Part shown: in pieces, positions 6,484 through 12,293 of the stretch | Position numbering within the stretch: the stretch's first letter is position 1 | How the letters are laid out: every line of letters starts with the position of its first letter | Assembly (NCBI GenBank): GCA_015265235.1 | Contig: JABZYJ010000050.1 | Location: 1-12,293 of the forward strand | Reading direction: 5' to 3' | DNA length: 12,293 nucleotides | Origin: Selenomonas sp. | GTDB taxonomy: Bacteria > Bacillota > Negativicutes > Selenomonadales > Selenomonadaceae | Translations under genes and position numbers: made by a program | Notes under the pieces: model-generated | Seen by the model: only the letters and a program-made list of their open reading frames with translations | Databases searched by the model: none | What the model was told of the DNA's origin: nothing

Positions 6484-8045
6484 TGCGTTTTCCTCAGCAA
6501 AATGACATACTTCGTCATCAATGTATCAAACCGCTCTTCCGAATACCGTGCCCTCATACGTACATCCGTATGATATTCCTCTATCGATGCCAGTTGATCA
6601 AAGAAAGCCTGTTTCACCTCGGCAGGAAATTCCATATAAGGAAACAGACGAATCTCGTAGTTCATCTGCTCCAACAGGGGAATCAATGCATCCACGTTCC
6701 ATGAAACTTTGGAGGGAGTGTTCTGCAGTGCATTTACGATTTCCTGCAAATCATCCGATACATCGTAATACCTGACTTTTAATGCCAAAACACCACCATC
6801 GGAAAGCAGATCCGTAAGATCTCGTATCAGTGCAATCGGATTCTCATAGGTATCCGGAAATTCTCCCAGAATAATGGCATCATATGTGTGTCCGCCTGCT
6901 TTGTTCTTCACACGATCCACATCGCCGCAGAATACTTCCCCTTCGCAGACATAATACAGATCCTGCCAATACTTTGGTGCGGTTGTATAGGCAGCTAAGG
7001 AAGCATCCGATATCCCTCGTGACCGCAGCATATTCTTCACTTCGAGAAGTGGTGTGCCGCACCGCACATCAACCCCTAGTATGTGTGGAGAATTCTGTCG
7101 AAGCAGCTCCGACTCTTGAAAGAGTACATCCAGCATAGACTCTTCATAATTAACTACATCAGACCAAGCGTCAATCCCACAATACTTTTGCTGAAATAGT
7201 CTGCGCCCTTTCGCCAGGTCTTCTGCCTGCTTCACAGGATCAGCACCGACAACAGTACTCCCTTCATGATGAACAAACACATCCCCGCAGAGCACGTTGC
7301 GGTAGCCGAGCCGACGATAGGCAAACGAAATATCATCATCGGCAAAATTATAGTAAAAGGCATAGTCTGCTTCATAAAATTCACGCAAAGATGCGCGAAT
7401 CATACAAACCGTCGGAATCAGACGTATACGGTCATACCATTTGGATGGATCGGATTGATTGAACTGCGCCGCCTTTTTTTGCATATCTTCAAAATCAGTA
7501 TACCCCAAATCCACATCCTGAAAGTTTGATACATGATCCGACATGGGGACAATAAATCCAATCCGTTCATCAGACTCTGCACAGATCAGCATATTTTTCA
7601 GCCAGTTTTCGGTAACCAAAATATCATTCGGCACACTGACAAAATATTTTCCGCGCATAAAGCGTCCGCATGTCGCGTTTTTTGCACCAAAATACCCGTA
7701 TAGAGCACCAATATTTTTTGTAATACGATAGATGCGTTTTCTTGGATGATCGAGACTTTTGAAATATTCAAGGGTTCCATCGGTCGATCCGTTATCCACC
7801 AAGATCAGCTCATAATCAATGTCCTTCGTATAGCGAAAAAGCGCCTCAATCGCTGGTTTTGTATAGTCCTCCAGATGATTGTATGCCTGGAAATAAATAC
7901 TGACAAGAGGATCATCCGCTTCGGCGATCGCCTCCATGTTCTTCTCACGGTTTGCATAGGGATTTAATACATCGCCATAAACGATAGGCTCTTTCTCATT
8001 CGAGTCTACAATGCAAACCATACCATCGGCCGCAGCTGCTCTCAT
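6480..8045 (-). CDS. GT2 glycosyltransferase with C-terminal methyltransferase-like domain
   Basis: 521 residues from the chosen ATG. The GT-A fold of family 2 is clear: VSIYFQAYN near residue 48, LVDNGSTDGT (about 82-91), a metal-site loop VPND (about 138-141), FADDDIS (about 234-240) and FVHHEG (about 257-262). From about residue 320 a second domain follows with ILGVDVRCGT, YDAIILGEF (about 388-396) and LSDGGVLALKV (about 415-425). This matches the strand order of a class I methyltransferase with a degraded glycine loop, so catalysis there is doubtful. No membrane segment is seen, suggesting a cytosolic enzyme using nucleotide sugars. The frame is open to an ATG at 8117, overlapping the previous gene by 26 nt with AGGAG touching the start codon. 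ATG 8066 has only a weak site. ATG 8045 has GGGGAG 11 nt upstream, so I chose it with low certainty. The TGA overlaps the FkbM start. Confidence 0.83.
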   Translation of the reverse strand: MRAAAADGMVCIVDSNEKEPIVYGDVLNPYANREKNMEAIAEADDPLVSIYFQAYNHLEDYTKPAIEALFRYTKDIDYELILVDNGSTDGTLEYFKSLDHPRKRIYRITKNIGALYGYFGAKNATCGRFMRGKYFVSVPNDILVTENWLKNMLICAESDERIGFIVPMSDHVSNFQDVDLGYTDFEDMQKKAAQFNQSDPSKWYDRIRLIPTVCMIRASLREFYEADYAFYYNFADDDISFAYRRLGYRNVLCGDVFVHHEGSTVVGADPVKQAEDLAKGRRLFQQKYCGIDAWSDVVNYEESMLDVLFQESELLRQNSPHILGVDVRCGTPLLEVKNMLRSRGISDASLAAYTTAPKYWQDLYYVCEGEVFCGDVDRVKNKAGGHTYDAIILGEFPDTYENPIALIRDLTDLLSDGGVLALKVRYYDVSDDLQEIVNALQNTPSKVSWNVDALIPLLEQMNYEIRLFPYMEFPAEVKQAFFDQLASIEEYHTDVRMRARYSEERFDTLMTKYVILLRKTQ

Positions 8046-8091
8046 AGCACTTCGTACTCCCCTCATATGCCTGATGCGTTTCACTGATATA

Positions 8092-9942
8092 TTATCGGAC
8101 ACATAGCACGACGACATCTCCTGCCAATAAATAATGCAGATCGCTTGATGCCCCGAGAATCTGTGTCACCATCTGCTCAAAATTAGTTATAGCCTCAAAA
8201 TAATGAGCACGCGTCCAATAGCCGACATGTACACGTTCAGCAGAGAACTGCTCTTTCAATGCATAGACAAGACGCGGAATGGGAAAAACGCGTCCTCCAT
8301 TTAACGACAGAATGCTGTCATAAATGAAATGTGGTATATCATTTGGGAGATTCTCCATCACATGTTCAAAGCTGTTGTAATTGAGCAGAGTTGCATAAAT
8401 AAATCCATTAGATTTCAATATCTCATGTATTTGTATGAAGAATGGGACAATCTCTGAAATGGGCAGTATATTGAGAAATGCTCCCAAGATGACGGCATCA
8501 TAGTTCTCTCTCACTTCATCCGGCAGGTTGTCAAGAGCCGTCCGTCGCAGGACCGTGTCTGCCATATACTTTGCTTCGGTCAAATACCTCTCATTGCAGA
8601 CAACTGCATCGATCACAACCTTCTTTTGGAGACGACGGAAGTAGTTGCGAACAGCCAGAATCCCCTCGCAAAACATTGGCTCAATGAAAAGAATCCGCAC
8701 AGGAACTTCACCCGCAGGAATGTTCTCAAACAATTGATCCAAAAAAGGCAGATGACCTCGTGACTCCCAAGGATCGACGCCCCATTTGTTTTGAAAGACC
8801 GGACGCATGGCTATAATACTCTTATAATTCCCGCGCTTTGTGCGCACCTCGTTTAAGGTTACGCCCCCGAAATGATGGACAAAGGTATCCTTGGCGAGAA
8901 TTTGGCGGAAACCTGACCGGCGTAATGTTGCAGAAAAGTCATCGTCCTCAAAATCACAGAGGACATAGCGATAGTCTGCACGTATCTCGGGCACATCAAA
9001 AAGATTCGGCACAACGCTCACAAAGGGCATAAGAAGTGCTCTTTCCTCCCAGAGGAGTGGGTTCGACACATTATGCGCTGCAGCGAACGCCTCCATTTCC
9101 GGCATCGCCTCAAAGCGATTTTCATAGTCTACCGGAATTCCTTGGCGATTAGAAATGCAGTTCTCATTGCATGTGGGAACGACCCAGAAGACATCCTTCT
9201 CCACCTGGTGCACGGCGAGGAGATTCTCCAGCCAATGCGGTGTGGCAACGGCATCGTTGGAGAAGTAGACGACGTACTCACCCTCTGCGATATGACGGGC
9301 TATCCCCCACCCGAGGTGATTGTATACGTTGTACTTCAGATTGATTTTCTTCTCGTGAGGCAGGCTGTTAAAATACGCCTCCGTTCCATCCGACGAACCA
9401 TCGTTGATCGTAATGAGTTCAATATCTCCATGTGAAAAGTCCGTATGACGAAAGAGACTGTCGATGGCACAGCGCGAATACTCTACTTTGTTGTAGGCAG
9501 GGACGATGATCGACACGCGGTACTTGAAGTCCGTCCGGCGCGGCCTCTTCCGCGCCGCCTCAAATGCCGCAATCGTCTGCGCCAGATAGGCATCCTGTAC
9601 TTCCAGATGCTGCAGAATATGGTATTCCAGATCCAACTGATAGCGCAGATCCAAAAAGAGTGGCCGTACTTCGTAGAAAAAATACTTCCACGCATCTCGT
9701 GGGTCTTCCGCAGCCAACGCTTTCTGCCCACTGCACGCAGCATTCAGCGCATAGCGACGGCACTTTTCCATGAGCGTCCCCTTCTCCTGGGATAAGCGCT
9801 CCGCAACGCCGTCCATCGCCGCAGCAAAATCCGTCAATACCTGACGCGTCGGTTCTTCCATGCTGCCATCTGTGGAAAGCGTACTGCCGATGTAGTCCAC
9901 AGCTTCCCGCGCTGTGTCCATGATCTCCTCATACCACTGCAT
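8092..9942 (-). CDS. GT2 glycosyltransferase with helical N-terminus and C-terminal methyltransferase-like domain
   Basis: 616 residues, first gene of the glycan operon. Residues 1 to about 135 look mainly helical, with no known motif. The GT2 core follows: VSIIVPAYN (143-151), INDGSSDGT (179-187), the FSND metal-site loop (227-230), CDFEDDDFS (about 329-337) and FVHHFGG (354-360). Residues from about 415 form a Rossmann-like domain: VRILFIEPMF as first strand, then YDAVILGAF (about 481-489) and LKSNGFIYATLLN, echoing methyltransferase strands but without a normal glycine-rich SAM loop. The domain order matches that of the next gene, so the two are probably diverged duplicates making successive linkages. 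Glycosyl transfer from an activated sugar is expected; donor and acceptor are unknown. The ATG (9942-9940) has AGAGG 5 nt upstream. The TAA at 8094-8092 lies inside the 5' extension of the next reading frame. Confidence 0.87.
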   Translation of the reverse strand: MQWYEEIMDTAREAVDYIGSTLSTDGSMEEPTRQVLTDFAAAMDGVAERLSQEKGTLMEKCRRYALNAACSGQKALAAEDPRDAWKYFFYEVRPLFLDLRYQLDLEYHILQHLEVQDAYLAQTIAAFEAARKRPRRTDFKYRVSIIVPAYNKVEYSRCAIDSLFRHTDFSHGDIELITINDGSSDGTEAYFNSLPHEKKINLKYNVYNHLGWGIARHIAEGEYVVYFSNDAVATPHWLENLLAVHQVEKDVFWVVPTCNENCISNRQGIPVDYENRFEAMPEMEAFAAAHNVSNPLLWEERALLMPFVSVVPNLFDVPEIRADYRYVLCDFEDDDFSATLRRSGFRQILAKDTFVHHFGGVTLNEVRTKRGNYKSIIAMRPVFQNKWGVDPWESRGHLPFLDQLFENIPAGEVPVRILFIEPMFCEGILAVRNYFRRLQKKVVIDAVVCNERYLTEAKYMADTVLRRTALDNLPDEVRENYDAVILGAFLNILPISEIVPFFIQIHEILKSNGFIYATLLNYNSFEHVMENLPNDIPHFIYDSILSLNGGRVFPIPRLVYALKEQFSAERVHVGYWTRAHYFEAITNFEQMVTQILGASSDLHYLLAGDVVVLCVR

Positions 9943-9983
9943 ACAAACCTCTCTCTGTCTCCCTGCTGAGTGATTTTCTCTAT

Positions 9984-10012
9984 ATGATAACTATCGGAAA
10001 AATCTTACATAA
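9984..10012 (-). promoter_or_regulatory. Possible promoter of the glycan operon
   Basis: In the 123-nt gap between ftsH and the first glycosyltransferase gene, downstream of the terminator, the minus strand has TATCAT (9989-9984; five of six matches to a -10 box) exactly 17 nt after TTATGT (10012-10007), a poor -35 match. The stretch is AT-rich and is the only sizeable non-coding gap upstream of the cluster. No operator or riboswitch is recognised. Treat as a guess. Confidence 0.3.
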
Positions 10013-10062
10013 GCTAAAGAAGAAAGGCACTGCCGCTCATCTTTCCTTGCAGCAATGCCTTT
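10013..10062 (-). terminator. Rho-independent terminator after ftsH
   Basis: On the minus strand a 14-bp stem forms between AAAGGCATTGCTGC (10062-10049) and GCGGCAGTGCCTTT (10036-10023), complete apart from two G-U pairs, around a 12-nt loop. It is followed by a T-rich run, CTTCTTT. It begins 3 nt after the ftsH stop codon. In the other direction no T-run follows the stem, so it acts for ftsH transcripts. It separates the housekeeping unit from the glycan operon. Confidence 0.82.
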
Positions 10063-10065
10063 CCA

Positions 10066-12060
10066 TTATTTATCCCACTGGGTTACGTTGAACTTCGGTT
10101 CCGGCGCAGCGACAGGTGCGGGACGCTTTTCAGCGGCGCGCTCTGCCTCCTCACTGGTCTGTGTAGAGTCGTCGATCACGACATCGACGGGAATCGGTGC
10201 GGGTTTCCCCGTATCATCCGTATCGTCATTCTGCTTGTCCTTTTCGCTGATCGCGCCCTTCGTCATCAGTTCCTCAAGCTCTGCCGCACTCAGCGTCTCG
10301 CGCTCGAGAAGTTCCTTTGCGATTAGATCGAGTTTGTCGCGATTCTCCACGATGATCGTACGGCAAGCCTCATACGCTTCCTCGATGTAGCGGCGTACCT
10401 CACGGTCGATCTCACCCGCAATCTCTTCGGAGTAGTTGCGCTCACGATTGAGATCGCGCCCGAGGAAGACCTGATGATTCTCCTCGCCATAGGCAATCGG
10501 ACCGATCACATCACTCATGCCGTATTCCATGATCATGCTGCGGATGATACGCGTCGCCTGCTGAATATCGCTGGATGCGCCCGTACTGATCTCGCCGAGC
10601 ACAACTTCCTCGGCCACACGTCCGCCGAGTGCGACCTTGATGCGGTCGATGAGTTCGGAGCGCGTCCGATAGGAACGATCCTCCTTCGGCAGGGAGAGCA
10701 TATAGCCGCCCGCACGTCCGCGCGGGATGATTGTTACCTTGTGCACGGGATCGGCGTGCTCGAGCAGAAGTCCTACGAGCGTATGTCCGCCCTCATGATA
10801 TGCCGTGAGGCGCTTTTCCTCATCCGTCATGACATGAGACTTGCGCTCCGGACCTGCGAGGACACGCTCGATCGCCTCCTCCATCTCCGCCATCGTGATC
10901 TTCTTCTTGTCACGGCGCGCGGCAAGGAGTGCCGCCTCGTTGACGAGATTGCTCAGATCCGCGCCCGTAAAGCCGGGCGTGCGCCGCGCGAGGACGTCCA
11001 GATCAACGTCGTCGGCGACCGGCTTGCCCTTTGTATGTACCTTCAGGATGGCCTCACGTCCGCGCACGTCGGGCTTATCCACCACGATCTGACGATCGAA
11101 GCGGCCGGGGCGCAGGAGCGCAGGGTCAAGCACATCGGGGCGGTTGGTCGCCGCGATGATGATGATCCCCTCATTTGAGGCAAAGCCATCCATCTCGACA
11201 AGGAGCTGATTGAGCGTCTGTTCACGCTCATCGTGTCCGCCGCCCAGCCCCGCGCCGCGCTGACGTCCAACGGCATCAATCTCGTCGATAAAGACGATGC
11301 ACGGAGCCGCCTTTTTTGCCTGTTCAAAAAGGTCACGCACACGCGATGCACCGACACCGACGAACATCTCGACGAAGTCGGAGCCGCTGATCGTGAAGAA
11401 CTGAACACCCGCCTCGCCGGCGACCGCCTTCGCAAGGAGCGTTTTGCCCGTGCCCGGAGGGCCGAAGAGCAGCACTCCCTTGGGGATGCGTGCGCCGAGC
11501 TCGTTGAACTTGTCGGGGGTCTTGAGGAACTCGACGACTTCCTCAAGCTCCTGCTTGGCTTCGTCCGCCCCTGCCACATCGGCAAAGGTCACCTTTTTCT
11601 TATCACTCACCATGAGGCGCACGCGCGACTTGCCGAAGTTCATCATGCGCCCGCCGCCCATCTGGGACTGCTGCATGATGAAGAACCAGAAGCCGATCAG
11701 AAGTGCAATCGGGATCAGCGAGGTGAGGAGCGTCTGCCACCACGGTGGCTCGGGCGGATTTTCCGCCGAGATCGTCACCCCCTTTTCCGAGAGGCGCGTA
11801 TAGAGGTCGCGGTCGTTGCTCGGGGCATCCGGTGCAATCGTCGTGAACTCCGTCCCATCCTTCAGCGTACCGCGGATGTTGTTCTGGACGATGACGACCT
11901 TGTCCACGTCTCCGGCCGTTACTTTTTCGGTAAAATCACTGTATCCCAGCGCGGTTGCCTGCGCCGTCTGATGGCTGCCCGACATGTAGTCGGCGACCGT
12001 CCAGACGACGAAAAACATGAGCGCATAGAACGCGAGATTCCGCAGAATTGAATGATTCAA
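10066..12060 (-). CDS. ftsH: ATP-dependent zinc metalloprotease FtsH
   Basis: 664 residues from the chosen start. FtsH is a hexameric inner-membrane AAA+ protease that extracts and degrades membrane and regulatory proteins. Seen in order (numbering from this start): a first membrane helix (about 8-25), an extracytoplasmic domain (about 26-108), a second membrane helix (about 110-129), Walker A GPPGTGKT (200-207), Walker B IVFIDEID (255-262), the second region of homology from AATNRPD to GRFDR (about 303-323), the zinc site HEGGH (422-426) and the third zinc ligand Asp498 in GASSD. The C-terminal 60 residues are low-complexity and charged. The frame extends to a GTG at 12075, but the strong GGAGG (12071-12067) lies inside that extension and sits 6 nt before a TTG at 12060-12058, giving MNHSILRN, a normal FtsH beginning. 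It follows hpt by 11 nt and is closed by a terminator. Confidence 0.97.
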   Translation of the reverse strand: MNHSILRNLAFYALMFFVVWTVADYMSGSHQTAQATALGYSDFTEKVTAGDVDKVVIVQNNIRGTLKDGTEFTTIAPDAPSNDRDLYTRLSEKGVTISAENPPEPPWWQTLLTSLIPIALLIGFWFFIMQQSQMGGGRMMNFGKSRVRLMVSDKKKVTFADVAGADEAKQELEEVVEFLKTPDKFNELGARIPKGVLLFGPPGTGKTLLAKAVAGEAGVQFFTISGSDFVEMFVGVGASRVRDLFEQAKKAAPCIVFIDEIDAVGRQRGAGLGGGHDEREQTLNQLLVEMDGFASNEGIIIIAATNRPDVLDPALLRPGRFDRQIVVDKPDVRGREAILKVHTKGKPVADDVDLDVLARRTPGFTGADLSNLVNEAALLAARRDKKKITMAEMEEAIERVLAGPERKSHVMTDEEKRLTAYHEGGHTLVGLLLEHADPVHKVTIIPRGRAGGYMLSLPKEDRSYRTRSELIDRIKVALGGRVAEEVVLGEISTGASSDIQQATRIIRSMIMEYGMSDVIGPIAYGEENHQVFLGRDLNRERNYSEEIAGEIDREVRRYIEEAYEACRTIIVENRDKLDLIAKELLERETLSAAELEELMTKGAISEKDKQNDDTDDTGKPAPIPVDVVIDDSTQTSEEAERAAEKRPAPVAAPEPKFNVTQWDK

Positions 12061-12066
12061 AAGGCG

Positions 12067-12074
12067 CCTCCTCA
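12067..12074 (-). promoter_or_regulatory. Ribosome binding site of ftsH overlapping the hpt stop
   Basis: The hpt stop TGA (12074-12072) runs directly into GGAGG (12071-12067), 6 nt before the TTG codon at 12060. This placement decides the ftsH start against the upstream in-frame GTG at 12075, which has no ribosome site, and points to coupling of hpt and ftsH translation. Confidence 0.65.
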
Positions 12075-12293
12075 CTCATAAACGGAACGCCGCAGCACCC
12101 CGATGTAGGGCAGATTCCGATATTTCTCCGCATAGTCCAGTCCGTATCCCACGAGGAACTCATCCGGAACCTCGTACCCCAGATAGTCGATCTCCACAGG
12201 TGCAACACGGCGCGAGGGTTTCGACAGGAACGCACAGATCTTGATGCTCTTCGGGTGACGTCCCATGAGCATCTGCTTCAGATAGTGCATAGT
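12072..12293 (-). CDS. hpt: Hypoxanthine phosphoribosyltransferase, C-terminal part
   Basis: The last 73 codons and stop of a gene that enters from the right edge. The product transfers phosphoribose from PRPP to hypoxanthine or guanine in purine salvage, in the cytosol. Visible family features are the helix TMHYLKQMLM, the strand SIKICAFLSKPSRR (Lys and Arg near the purine-binding strand), then VEIDYLGYEVPDEFLVGYG, which holds the base-stacking aromatic and the DEFLVGYGLD signature, and a final YRNLPYIGVL typical of bacterial Hpt. The active-site PRPP loop lies outside the window. It precedes ftsH by 11 nt, the arrangement commonly seen in Firmicutes (often with tilS upstream, not visible here). 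Confidence 0.95.
   Translation of the reverse strand, partial: TMHYLKQMLMGRHPKSIKICAFLSKPSRRVAPVEIDYLGYEVPDEFLVGYGLDYAEKYRNLPYIGVLRRSVYE

Noticed and set aside
11233..12051. Long plus-strand open frame of 272 codons opposite ftsH
   Set aside because: It mirrors the highly conserved FtsH frame; the translation is Arg/His/Glu-rich low-complexity with no domain.

Overview
The window reads as chromosomal DNA of a Gram-negative-type Firmicute (Negativicutes; my best guess is the Selenomonas group, from overall protein flavour and from the hpt-ftsH gene order with GGAGG-type ribosome sites; inference only, no search was possible). Every gene I can support lies on the minus strand, so transcription runs from the right edge to the left edge. 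I see no RNA gene, insertion sequence or CRISPR array.

Right end (about 10.06-12.29 kb): housekeeping genes. The 3' part of hpt (hypoxanthine phosphoribosyltransferase) is followed 11 nt later by ftsH (membrane AAA+ zinc protease), most likely started by a TTG codon. A strong rho-independent terminator (10013-10062) closes this unit.

Middle and left (about 0-9.94 kb): a tightly packed surface-glycan cluster, more AT-rich by eye than ftsH. In transcription order it holds two GT2 glycosyltransferases that each carry a C-terminal methyltransferase-like Rossmann domain; an FkbM-family methyltransferase with an N-terminal nucleotide-binding-like domain; three tandem paralogous radical SAM enzymes with a C-terminal one-cluster Twitch domain; a decayed remnant of a B12-binding radical SAM gene; a second FkbM methyltransferase of the same architecture; an HD-domain phosphohydrolase-like protein; and the 5' part of an RmlC-type dTDP-4-dehydrorhamnose 3,5-epimerase that runs off the left edge. 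Genes overlap by ATGA or sit 11-47 nt apart, and several stop codons lie inside the next gene's Shine-Dalgarno sequence, so the set is probably co-translated as one operon.

Working model (inference): the cluster makes and attaches an unusual deoxy- or amino-sugar glycan (LPS O-antigen, capsule, or a glycan on a surface or flagellar protein). The RmlC homologue feeds dTDP-sugar supply, the radical SAM trio performs radical oxidation, epimerisation or deoxygenation of sugars, the FkbM enzymes O-methylate, and the GT2 fusions transfer. The least described parts are the radical SAM trio, whose auxiliary-cluster cysteine spacing matches the Twitch pattern of aminocyclitol-modifying enzymes such as BtrN, and the GT2-methyltransferase-like fusions.
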